Part shown: positions 13,772 to 19,674 of the stretch, one piece after another
How the letters are laid out: every line of letters starts with the position of its first letter
Numbering within the stretch: the stretch's first letter is position 1
Source of the DNA: an uncultured Microbacterium sp.
GTDB taxonomy: Bacteria > Actinomycetota > Actinomycetes > Actinomycetales > Microbacteriaceae
Assembly: GCF_943912325.1 (NCBI RefSeq)
Contig: NZ_CALTTX010000040.1
Location: 1 to 23,172, forward strand
Direction: 5' to 3'
Length of the DNA stretch: 23,172 nucleotides
Position numbers and translations under genes: made by a program
The notes under the pieces: model-generated
What the model was told of the DNA's origin: nothing
The model's database searches: none
Seen by the model: only the letters and a program-made list of their open reading frames with translations

Positions 13772-14104
13772 GACGGCTCAGTATGTGCACGAGAAGTGAA
13801 GTGGATGCTCGGGCTCATACTCACGCGAGGCGCAGAGATCGCGCGCTCAGGCAAATTGCAGCCCAAACCTCTTGAAGAGGCCCGTCGGCGTGTGCGAGGA
13901 TGAATAAAGCCGTGTGCTCCACAGCGTAGTGGGCGAGCCCAATAGCTCGTGTCTCACACACAATACAACACCCCTGTTACGCGCCTGACCGCGGTTGATG
14001 CCTTTCAGCGTCATCCGAATCCGCAGTCCGGTTCGTCGAGACGCTCGCCCGGGAAGCCGAGTGGAGCACCTCGCAGGGAAAAGCAACAAGGAGCACCCTG
14101 CAAC
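13772..14104 (+). other. 333-nt intergenic region upstream of whiB1
   Basis: I find no convincing gene here. It is less GC-rich than its surroundings around 13850-13990. It contains a short hairpin CGAGC/GCTCG (13934-13949), a GTGT-CTC-ACAC partial palindrome (13949-13959) and, just before whiB1, AAGGAG at 14088-14093 with an 11-nt spacer. The length suggests a regulated promoter and a leader for whiB1, but I cannot place the -10/-35 elements with confidence. The CATACT box of the minus-strand membrane gene is at 13780-13785. Confidence 0.5.
13780..13785 (-). promoter_or_regulatory. Putative -10 box of the small membrane-protein gene
   Basis: CATACT on the minus strand lies 8 nt before ATG 13771. 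It follows the same spacing pattern as the TAGGCT boxes elsewhere in the window. No Shine-Dalgarno sequence is present. Confidence 0.35.
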
Positions 14105-14353
14105 ATGGATTGGCGCGACAAGTCAGCCTGCCTCACCGTTGACCCCGAACTGTTCTTCCCGGTCGGCAACACCGGACCCGCGGTCGAGCAGATCGAGAAG
14201 GCGAAGTCGGTCTGCGCTCGTTGCACCGTCACCGAGGTGTGCCTGCAGTACGCGCTCGAGACCGGCCAGGACTCGGGCGTCTGGGGTGGCCTGTCGGAAG
14301 ACGAGCGTCGCGCCCTCAAGCGCCGCGCCGCGCGCGCCCGTCGCGCCAGCTGA
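14105..14353 (+). CDS. whiB1: WhiB1-type iron-sulfur transcriptional regulator
   Basis: An 82-residue WhiB-family protein with all four cluster ligands (Cys9, Cys37, Cys40, Cys46), the GVWGG turn and the basic C-terminal DNA-binding tail KRRAARARR. The N-terminus MDWRDKSAC and the stretch ELFFPVGN, plus SEDERRALKRR, match mycobacterial WhiB1 closely. WhiB1 carries a nitric-oxide-sensitive [4Fe-4S] cluster, binds region 4 of the primary sigma factor, and is essential in mycobacteria. The gene is monocistronic with a long upstream region and is convergent with pdtaS, an arrangement also found in Mycobacterium (whiB1 beside pdtaS). The start ATG has AAGGAG 11 nt upstream. Confidence 0.96.
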   Translation: MDWRDKSACLTVDPELFFPVGNTGPAVEQIEKAKSVCARCTVTEVCLQYALETGQDSGVWGGLSEDERRALKRRAARARRAS

Positions 14354-14365
14354 CCTGACCGTCGC

Positions 14366-14387
14366 AGGCCCTCTTTCGGCCTAGGCC
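14366..14387. terminator. Possible terminator between convergent whiB1 and pdtaS
   Basis: AGGCC-ctctttc-GGCCT forms a 5-bp stem 12 nt after the whiB1 stop, and the right arm also belongs to the palindrome GGCCTAGGCC. Stems are short and no clean T tract follows, so this is a weak call. The remainder up to pdtaS (14388-14468) is GC-rich with no clear feature. Confidence 0.35.
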
Positions 14388-14468
14388 GGCCCTCTGACCA
14401 GAGCCGCTGACGATGGGGCCGCCCCGCCGCGGGCGTTATCTGTCGCCTCGCGCTCTCTCAATGCCGCG

Positions 14469-15965
14469 TCAGCGCGGGCGCTCGATCCAGCGCAACGGAA
14501 TGTCGATCGTGACTTCGGTCCCCGAACCGACGAGCGTGTGCCAGTCGATCGTGCCGCCGAGCTCACCCTGGATGAGCGTGCGCACGATCTGCGTGCCGAG
14601 GCCGCGGCCGACCTGACCTTCGGGAAGACCCGCGCCGCTATCGCGCACCGAAACGCGCAAGCGCGTCTTCGTGCGCTTCGCCTCGATCTCTACGGTTCCC
14701 TCGCGACCCGCGAGCCCGTGCTCGACGGCATTCGTCACGAGCTCCGTGAGCGCAAGCGCGAGGGGGGTCGCGTACTCGCTCGGCAGCGTGCCGAACTCCC
14801 CCACCGTACGCGTCGCGGCGCGTGTCCCCGCTCCCGCCGCAACTTCGGCGACGAGCTTCAGCACGCGAGCGAAAACTTCGTCGAAATCGACGCTCTGGGT
14901 CAGGCCCTCCGATAGCGTGTCGTGCACGACCGCGATCGCCGAGACGCGCCGCATGGCCTGCGTCAAAGCATCCCGTGCCTCCTCTGAATGCGTGCGACGC
15001 GCCTGAATCCGCAACAGCGACGCGACCGTCTGCAGGTTGTTCTTGACACGGTGGTGGATCTCGCGGATCGTGGCGTCTTTTGTGATGAGCTCCTGCTCTT
15101 GGTGACGCAACTCGGTCACGTCTCGGCACAGCACGATCGCGCCGATGCGCTCGCCGTGATCGCGAATAGGGATGGTCCGCAGCGAAACCGTCACCCCGCG
15201 CGCCTCGATGTCGGCGCGCCACGGCGCCCGACCCGTCAACACGAGCGGCAGGGATTCGTCGATCTGCTGCTGCTTCGCCGGCAGTAGCTCGGTCGTGACC
15301 TCACCGAGCGCTTCACCCTCGAGCTCATCGTCGAAGCCGAGCCGGCCGTACGCCGAGAGTGCGTTGGGGCTCGCGAACGTCACGATCCCGGCAACGTCGA
15401 GGCGGATCAGACCATCCGAGGCGCGGGGCGCACCGCGGCGCGGACCCGTCGGGGCATCGATCTCGGGGAACTCCCCCGACGCGATCATGCCGAAGATGTC
15501 ATCGGCGCAGTCGTTGAAGGTGATCTGCTGGCGACTCGGGGTGCGCGCTTCGCCGAGGTTCGTGTGGCGCGTCAGCACACCGATGACGGGACGGGATGCC
15601 TCATCTGCACGCGCACTGGAGCGCACGATCGGCACCGCGCGAACCCGCGTCGGCGTCTCTTCGAACCAGTCCGGTGACGACGAATCGATGATCCTGCGCG
15701 TGTCGAAGGCCTCGCGCACTTGCGCGCGCCACTGCGGGCGTACGCGATCGCCCACGATGTCGCGGTAGAAAAGGGTTGCCGCTCCCGACGGTCGCGCGTG
15801 CGCTATCGCGACGAAACTGTCATCGGCCGTCGGCACCCACAGCACGATGTCGGCGAAGGCGAGGTCGGCAAGCAACTGCCCGTCTCCGACGAGACGGTGA
15901 AGCCACTCGACATCGACCTCGGCGGAGAGGCCCTGGGCGTAGACGAGATCGCTGAGCGTCGACAC
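14469..15965 (-). CDS. pdtaS: PdtaS-type sensor histidine kinase (GAF-PAS-HisKA_2)
   Basis: A 498-residue soluble kinase with no membrane segment. Residues about 1-150 match the PdtaS N-terminal GAF domain (SDLVYAQGLSAEVDVEWLHR, ADIVLWVPTADDSFVAIAHA), and about 175-285 form a PAS domain. Next is the HisKA_2 dimerisation segment with the phosphoacceptor in REIHHRVKNNLQT (His near 304-305), then the HATPase domain with LTELVTNAVEHG, DSGAGLP and GRGLGTQIV. In mycobacteria PdtaS phosphorylates the antiterminator-type ANTAR regulator PdtaR and responds to redox or metal signals; no pdtaR is in this window. The start is GTG 15965, with TAGGCT 6 nt upstream and no Shine-Dalgarno site. That box overlaps the stop of the upstream ATPase-like gene. 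It is convergent with whiB1. Confidence 0.93.
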   Translation of the reverse strand: MSTLSDLVYAQGLSAEVDVEWLHRLVGDGQLLADLAFADIVLWVPTADDSFVAIAHARPSGAATLFYRDIVGDRVRPQWRAQVREAFDTRRIIDSSSPDWFEETPTRVRAVPIVRSSARADEASRPVIGVLTRHTNLGEARTPSRQQITFNDCADDIFGMIASGEFPEIDAPTGPRRGAPRASDGLIRLDVAGIVTFASPNALSAYGRLGFDDELEGEALGEVTTELLPAKQQQIDESLPLVLTGRAPWRADIEARGVTVSLRTIPIRDHGERIGAIVLCRDVTELRHQEQELITKDATIREIHHRVKNNLQTVASLLRIQARRTHSEEARDALTQAMRRVSAIAVVHDTLSEGLTQSVDFDEVFARVLKLVAEVAAGAGTRAATRTVGEFGTLPSEYATPLALALTELVTNAVEHGLAGREGTVEIEAKRTKTRLRVSVRDSGAGLPEGQVGRGLGTQIVRTLIQGELGGTIDWHTLVGSGTEVTIDIPLRWIERPR

Positions 15966-15971
15966 CCGCTC

Positions 15972-15977
15972 AGCCTA
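15972..15977 (-). promoter_or_regulatory. Putative -10 box of pdtaS overlapping the upstream stop codon
   Basis: On the minus strand TAGGCT starts with the TAG stop of the CpaE-like gene and is followed by 6 nt and the pdtaS GTG. It is the same arrangement as rsgA/bcp and predicts a leaderless pdtaS transcript. Confidence 0.45.
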
Positions 15978-17219
15978 CGCGAACGCCTCGGCCGGGTCGG
16001 GCTGCGAGGCGGCGACGCCCGCCGGCGCGAGAGTCCCGAGGGCCGGGATGATCCCATCGCCGACGATGCGGCGTGCCGCGAGCACGAGCGTCGACCGCGC
16101 CGCGACGCGCGCAGGCGGCTCGCACCGCAGCAGCGCCGCGTCGAGCGCGCGCGGGTCCCACGGCAGGAACCACGGATCGCGCACGCCGGCGAGCTCGTCG
16201 AGCGCGCGACGCACTTGACCGCGCGCGTCGATGCCGAGGGGCCCCGGGCGCAGCTTGTTCACGATCGTGATGACGGGACGCGCACCGCGGAGGGCGCGGA
16301 GCTCGGCGAGTCCGCGCACGCCGCGCGCGATTCCGACGGGGTCGGCAGCGATGACCGCCACGACGACGTCGGCGGCTTCGACGGCCGCGCGCGCCGCCTG
16401 ATTGCGCCGGGGTCCATCGATGTCGCTCACGAGCTCTTCGTCGGCCTCGAGCGACGCCGATGTGTCGACGACGGTGTGCGCCGCGACCTCACGGCCGGCC
16501 TCGAGAGCCGCGGTCACGCGATCGTGGGCGAGCTCGATCCAACGAGCGGGGCGGTTGATGCCGCACAGGAACGTGAGCGTGCCATCCGGGTGCGGCACCG
16601 GCCGCGCGAGATGCTCGATGTCGAGCGTCGCTCCCTCGGTCGCGACGGCGCGGCACACCGTCGCGAAACCCGCGCCTTCGTCGGGCAACCCGAGAGCGAT
16701 CGCGAGCGACGGTGCATGCGTGTCGGCGTCGACGAGCATCGCGCTCGACCCGCCGCGAGCAAGCTCCCACGCCAGCAGCGTCGCGACGCTCGATCGACCG
16801 GGCGATCCCGCCGGTCCCCACACCGTCACGAGCGATCCGCGCCGCGAAACGATTTCTGCGGGCGCGGCGTCGGTTGCGCCCGGCCCGGCGACGGGTGCGT
16901 TGCCGCCGAAAGCCGCAGCGAGCGCCCAGGGATCGCCGACGTCCGCCCACGACAATCCGTGCCCCGCAGCCGCACGTCGCGCGTGATCGGCTCGCCCGAC
17001 CACGACGAGAACGACGCCGGCGCGATCACACACGCGCACGAGGGCGGTCGGCACGCTCGTGCGCCGACCGACGCCGAAGACGACGGCATCCGTCCCTTCC
17101 GGCGGTGAACCCGCAACGGCCGTCTCGAGGTCGATGACGCCCCGCACCTCGACACCGACCCGCGTGAGCGCGGCGGCGACGCCCGCATCGCTCGGATCGA
17201 CGACGAAAACGACGCTCAT
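15975..17219 (-). CDS. CpaE/MinD-like P-loop protein with altered Walker A (Rv3213c-like)
   Basis: A 414-residue protein with a receiver-like N-terminal half (residues 1-110) and a MinD/ParA-type NTPase fold after about residue 125. The P-loop reads WGPAGSPGRSS where MinD/ParA proteins have KGGxGKTT, so both the signature lysine and the P-loop lysine are replaced, the latter by arginine. The Walker A' strand MLVDADTHAPSLAIALGL keeps the aspartate. Later segments (VVAVIAADPVGIARGVRGL, ITIVNKLRPGP) follow the fold. CpaE-type proteins localise Flp/Tad pilus machinery; mycobacteria have a ParA-related gene (Rv3213c) in the comparable neighbourhood near whiB1/pdtaS. The ATG at 17219 overlaps the SAF gene stop as ATGA, so the two are one operon. 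ATP hydrolysis is doubtful given the P-loop. Confidence 0.82.
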   Translation of the reverse strand: MSVVFVVDPSDAGVAAALTRVGVEVRGVIDLETAVAGSPPEGTDAVVFGVGRRTSVPTALVRVCDRAGVVLVVVGRADHARRAAAGHGLSWADVGDPWALAAAFGGNAPVAGPGATDAAPAEIVSRRGSLVTVWGPAGSPGRSSVATLLAWELARGGSSAMLVDADTHAPSLAIALGLPDEGAGFATVCRAVATEGATLDIEHLARPVPHPDGTLTFLCGINRPARWIELAHDRVTAALEAGREVAAHTVVDTSASLEADEELVSDIDGPRRNQAARAAVEAADVVVAVIAADPVGIARGVRGLAELRALRGARPVITIVNKLRPGPLGIDARGQVRRALDELAGVRDPWFLPWDPRALDAALLRCEPPARVAARSTLVLAARRIVGDGIIPALGTLAPAGVAASQPDPAEAFA

Positions 17220-17881
17220 CCCTGCGCCCCCGAACCGGGCACGAGCGGCACGATCGAGAGAGCATCGCCCGCAGCGTTTGCCGCGAGAACGGCCGCAACA
17301 TCGGCGCGGTCGATCACGATCTCGACCGCCGTCTTGCCGTCGCCGACGACGGCGTCCTCGGCGATGATGGCCGAGATCGTGGCCGAGCCGACGAGCACGC
17401 CGGGCGCACCGAACATGCCGCGCTCGGTTTGCGGCGCCGACCAGACTTCGACGGCGGAGCCCACGCCGATCGACTGCGGCAGCGCGCTCGATGACCGCAC
17501 GACGACGGCGGTCGTGTCAGCTGCGTGCGCTGTGACGGCAGCGGCCGGGATGAGCTCGCCCGCCGGAATCGTGCGGGTCGCGATGAGCCCCTCGACAGAC
17601 CCCGGGCGCACGTACGCGTCGGCGACAGCGCCGAGCGCGACCTCGACCGTCTGCAGGTCACCCGATGTGAGCGCGTCGCCGGGAACGATCGTGCGCGAAG
17701 CCACAAGCACCGGGACGGTCGTGCGCCCGACCGATACGACGAACCAGACACCGGCGACGGAGGCGATGACGAGCACGAGGCCGATGATGAAGCGCGCGTC
17801 CGCAAAGAAGCGGGTCCGCGTACGGGCGGCGCTCGCCGGGGCGGCGGGTGATGACAACATGGGTTCTCCCGTTCGATTCAT
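17216..17881 (-). CDS. SAF-domain membrane-anchored protein (CpaB/RcpC-like)
   Basis: A 221-residue protein with a cytoplasmic N-tail, one membrane helix (residues about 31-52, FIIGLVLVIASVAGVWFVVS) and then an extracytoplasmic SAF domain. The domain begins VPVLVASRTIVPGDALTSGDL and continues with ATRTIPAGELIPAAAVT. This is the pattern of CpaB/RcpC Flp-pilus assembly proteins. It is shorter than full CpaB and there are no pilin, secretin or CpaF genes in the window. Start: ATG 17881 has GAGGGAAG upstream; ATG 17860, seven codons in, has GGGAG with a 5-nt spacer and is equally good. It is the first gene of an operon with the CpaE-like gene and is divergent from the HTH gene, with a perfect DnaA box in between. 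Confidence 0.82.
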   Translation of the reverse strand: MNRTGEPMLSSPAAPASAARTRTRFFADARFIIGLVLVIASVAGVWFVVSVGRTTVPVLVASRTIVPGDALTSGDLQTVEVALGAVADAYVRPGSVEGLIATRTIPAGELIPAAAVTAHAADTTAVVVRSSSALPQSIGVGSAVEVWSAPQTERGMFGAPGVLVGSATISAIIAEDAVVGDGKTAVEIVIDRADVAAVLAANAAGDALSIVPLVPGSGAQG

Positions 17882-17925
17882 GCTCTTCCCTCATCGTGAC
17901 AAACTCCCCCGCCGAGCCCGCCACG

Positions 17926-17934
17926 TTATCCACA
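17926..17934 (+). promoter_or_regulatory. Perfect DnaA box in the SAF/HTH divergent region
   Basis: TTATCCACA matches the DnaA-box consensus exactly. It lies 45 nt upstream of the SAF gene start and 50 nt upstream of the HTH gene. A second copy in the same orientation is at 19012-19020. On the minus strand both read TGTGGATAAC, so a role as a promoter element instead is possible. Confidence 0.5.
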
Positions 17935-17971
17935 CCCTGCCGGGCTCACCGATCCCATAGCCGCGGCGCCG

Positions 17972-17977
17972 CATAAT
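17972..17977 (+). promoter_or_regulatory. Putative -10 box of the HTH gene
   Basis: CATAAT lies 6 nt before ATG 17984, which predicts a leaderless transcript. The spacer GGATTC offers no usable Shine-Dalgarno sequence at normal distance. Confidence 0.45.
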
Positions 17978-17983
17978 GGATTC

Positions 17984-18268
17984 ATGCCCGAGGCAAGCGA
18001 GACCCCTGCGCGCTACCTCGCCCCCGCCCAAGTAGCCGAACTCCTCTCGATCTCGGTCGACGAAGTCATGGAGCTGGTGCGCGAGGGGCGTGTTCGTGGT
18101 GCCCGCTTGGGCTCACCGGCTCGGTGGCGCATAGAAGAGGCAAGCGTTGCGGGGTACGTCGACGATCAGGTCGAAGAGGCACGTCTCATGCACCTGTGGG
18201 AGCAATCGCAGGCCGCAAGCGTCGATGATCTGTGGGCAGCACCACGCGCACGGCGCGAGACCTTCTGA
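17984..18268 (+). CDS. Excisionase/BldC-like helix-turn-helix DNA-binding protein
   Basis: A 94-residue protein whose residues about 10-52 match the MerR/excisionase-type winged helix-turn-helix: RYLAPAQVAELLSISVDEVM, then ELVREGRVRGARLGSPARWR ending in the basic wing. The remaining C-terminal part (YVDDQVEEARLMHLWEQ) looks helical and acidic. Proteins of this size are BldC-like regulators or small DNA-binding proteins in actinobacteria. Nothing nearby (no integrase, no attachment site) supports a true phage excisionase. It is divergent from the SAF/CpaE-like operon and may regulate it, which is inference from position only. It is followed by a hairpin terminator. Confidence 0.85.
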   Translation: MPEASETPARYLAPAQVAELLSISVDEVMELVREGRVRGARLGSPARWRIEEASVAGYVDDQVEEARLMHLWEQSQAASVDDLWAAPRARRETF

Positions 18269-18271
18269 CTC

Positions 18272-18320
18272 GACGCGCCGATCGCCCGTGGCGGTGCGTG
18301 CCGCTGATGCGCGGCGCGTC
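18272..18320. terminator. Long-stem inverted repeat between convergent genes
   Basis: A perfect 9-bp stem GACGCGCCG/CGGCGCGTC encloses a 31-nt loop that itself contains GCGG/CCGC arms. It starts 3 nt after the HTH gene stop and overlaps the stop codon of the minus-strand gene, so it could end both transcripts. No T tract is present. Confidence 0.55.
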
Positions 18321-18972
18321 AGATCACGTCGTAACCGGACGGCGCGGCGATACGCACGCGCGTCACGGCCGAAAAGCTCAGGATGCTGAATCCGCGAACG
18401 TTCTCGGAACGTCGGGGCTCACCCGGTTCATGCAGTGCGAGGTCGAGGTGATCCGCTGCAACGCGGTCGATCGTGCCGCTGAGATCGGTGCCATTGACGG
18501 TCGCAATCCTCACGCCGAGCCGCTTGCGCGCGATATCGCGCAACACGAATCCGAAGGTCATCCGGTCAGCGAGCGGCGAGCGGCGAGTCGTGTGATCGGG
18601 CCGGGCGCTTCGCAACTGATCCTCTTGCGAGAGCGTGATCTGCCAGGGCGCGTCGAGCCGCACCAGCACGAGGTCACCTGCGGGGCTTCCGGCGTCGTGG
18701 TGCGCGTGCGCGAGTGGGCTGGACAGCCGAAGCGCGGCGAAGTCGGCGCCGACGGTGGCAATGACGCCCGAGAGCACGTCGTCGGAGTTGCCGTTCTGCG
18801 ACGCCGAACGCACGGCTATGCGAGCCTCGGAGCCGAGCGCGAGTAGCCGATCACGCAGGGGTAGCCGCGCTAGACGCAGACGCTCGGCCTCGGTGTCGAG
18901 AGCCTGCCGCTCGGCCTCCCACTCGGACGCGAGCTGCGTCTCGAGGTCTTCGAAAAGGCGATCCCAGCGCAC
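18319..18972 (-). CDS. Unrecognised soluble protein with N-terminal coiled coil
   Basis: I do not recognise this 217-residue protein. Its N-terminal 55 residues are charged and helical (RWDRLFEDLETQLASEWEAE, then RQALDTEAERLRLARLPLRD), probably a coiled coil. The rest alternates short beta-like strands (GVIATVGADFAALRL, GTDLSGTIDRVAADHLDLAL, GFSILSFSAVTRVRI), suggesting a small beta-barrel repeated twice, perhaps SH3- or Sm-like. There is no signal peptide or membrane helix. Start: the frame is open to ATG 19005, but no Shine-Dalgarno site precedes it. GTG 18972 has TATCGT 6 nt upstream, the layout used by neighbouring genes, and is preferred. It is divergent from the Rv3235-family gene and convergent with the HTH gene. 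Its position suggests a conserved actinobacterial hypothetical, but I cannot name a role. Confidence 0.7.
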   Translation of the reverse strand: MRWDRLFEDLETQLASEWEAERQALDTEAERLRLARLPLRDRLLALGSEARIAVRSASQNGNSDDVLSGVIATVGADFAALRLSSPLAHAHHDAGSPAGDLVLVRLDAPWQITLSQEDQLRSARPDHTTRRSPLADRMTFGFVLRDIARKRLGVRIATVNGTDLSGTIDRVAADHLDLALHEPGEPRRSENVRGFSILSFSAVTRVRIAAPSGYDVI

Positions 18973-18978
18973 GCTCGC

Positions 18979-18984
18979 ACGATA
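18979..18984 (-). promoter_or_regulatory. Putative -10 box of the coiled-coil protein gene
   Basis: TATCGT on the minus strand is followed by 6 nt and GTG 18972. The expected -35 position (about 19002-19007) lies directly beside the DnaA box at 19012-19020. Confidence 0.35.
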
Positions 18985-19011
18985 CGCGAGGGAACGCGTT
19001 TTCATCCCGAG

Positions 19012-19020
19012 TTATCCACA
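19012..19020 (+). promoter_or_regulatory. Second perfect DnaA box
   Basis: TTATCCACA, identical and in the same orientation as the copy at 17926-17934. It is 40 nt upstream of the preferred start of the minus-strand coiled-coil gene and abuts the palindrome at 19021-19034. Confidence 0.5.
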
Positions 19021-19034
19021 GGGGAGTTCTCCCC
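19021..19034. repeat. Perfect inverted repeat GGGGAG-TT-CTCCCC
   Basis: Six-base arms separated by TT lie in the 132-nt region between divergent genes (from GTG 18972 to ATG 19105), directly after a DnaA box. The position and symmetry suit an operator for a dimeric regulator; no cognate regulator is identified. Confidence 0.45.
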
Positions 19035-19104
19035 ATCGCCAAATCTAGCGACCGGTGGTGTTGTAGTTACTGTCCCCCACCAGCACCGGGAAAAGGATCA
19101 AGAC

Positions 19105-19593
19105 ATGGGTTTCACGGGCACAGCACTCGCGGAAAACGGCTCCACTCTCGAGCAGAGCATCCCCTCCGACGGCGCCACGAGCGCCGCGTCGCCTCGTCGT
19201 ATCCGCTTCAGCAACGAGGACTACTTCGGCCCGCAGCGCACGTCGACCGCGGCTCTGCCCGACGTCGAGCCGCTCTTGGTCAACCTCGCCAACGGCGTCA
19301 TGGAGGTGCTCGCGGGCGTCCGCGGCGCCGACCAGCTCGCCCGCTGGCTCGTCGCCGACGCGTACCGCGCCCTCGTCGTACGCGCCAACCTCGCGAGCCG
19401 TTCGCGGAGCGCTCGGGGCATCGTGCCGGCCCGGCCCGTCGTCGCCGTCTCGTCGGTGCGCCACTCATCCCCGGCCGACGGCATCGTTGAGGGCGTCGTC
19501 ATCGTCTCGACTCCGCACCGCGTCCGCGCGATCGCGATGCGCCTCGAGGGCACCGACGGCCGCTGGCGCGCGACGTCGCTCGCTTTGCTCTGA
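19105..19593 (+). CDS. Rv3235-family protein
   Basis: A 162-residue protein. The first 50 residues are low-complexity. The C-terminal part (LPDVEPLLVNLANGVMEVLA, GVRGADQLARWLVADAYRAL, then AIAMRLEGTDGRWRATSLAL) matches the Rv3235 family (DUF6459), a small actinobacterial family often found near secA. Its function is unknown; the alternating strand/helix pattern resembles a small cystatin- or NTF2-like fold, which is a guess. ATG 19105 has AAAAGGATC upstream as a ribosome site, unlike many neighbours that look leaderless. It is followed by a strong hairpin and is convergent with alaA. Confidence 0.85.
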   Translation: MGFTGTALAENGSTLEQSIPSDGATSAASPRRIRFSNEDYFGPQRTSTAALPDVEPLLVNLANGVMEVLAGVRGADQLARWLVADAYRALVVRANLASRSRSARGIVPARPVVAVSSVRHSSPADGIVEGVVIVSTPHRVRAIAMRLEGTDGRWRATSLALL

Positions 19594-19643
19594 GCATCCA
19601 CTCTCACCCCGCACGCGAATCACAGCGCCGCCGGGTCCCCCAC

Positions 19644-19674
19644 ACGATGGCCGCGGCAACCCCGCGGTCATCGT
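19644..19674. terminator. Terminator hairpin between the Rv3235-family gene and alaA
   Basis: The 13-bp stem ACGATGGCCGCGG/CCGCGGTCATCGT, with one G-T pair and the loop CAACC, lies 50 nt after the plus-strand stop and touches the alaA stop codon. CATTTCT follows on the plus strand. Confidence 0.75.

Noticed and set aside
13949..13959. CRP-type operator upstream of whiB1
   Set aside because: GTGT-CTC-ACAC lacks the TGTGA-N6-TCACA spacing; a CRP link is known for mycobacterial whiB1 but is not supported by this sequence.
15720..17108. 462-codon plus-strand frame opposite pdtaS and the CpaE-like gene
   Set aside because: Crosses two well-supported genes on the other strand and has shadow-type composition.
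17984..18268. Phage excisionase
   Set aside because: The fold is excisionase-like, but there is no integrase, no attachment site and no other phage gene; a BldC-like regulator is more likely.
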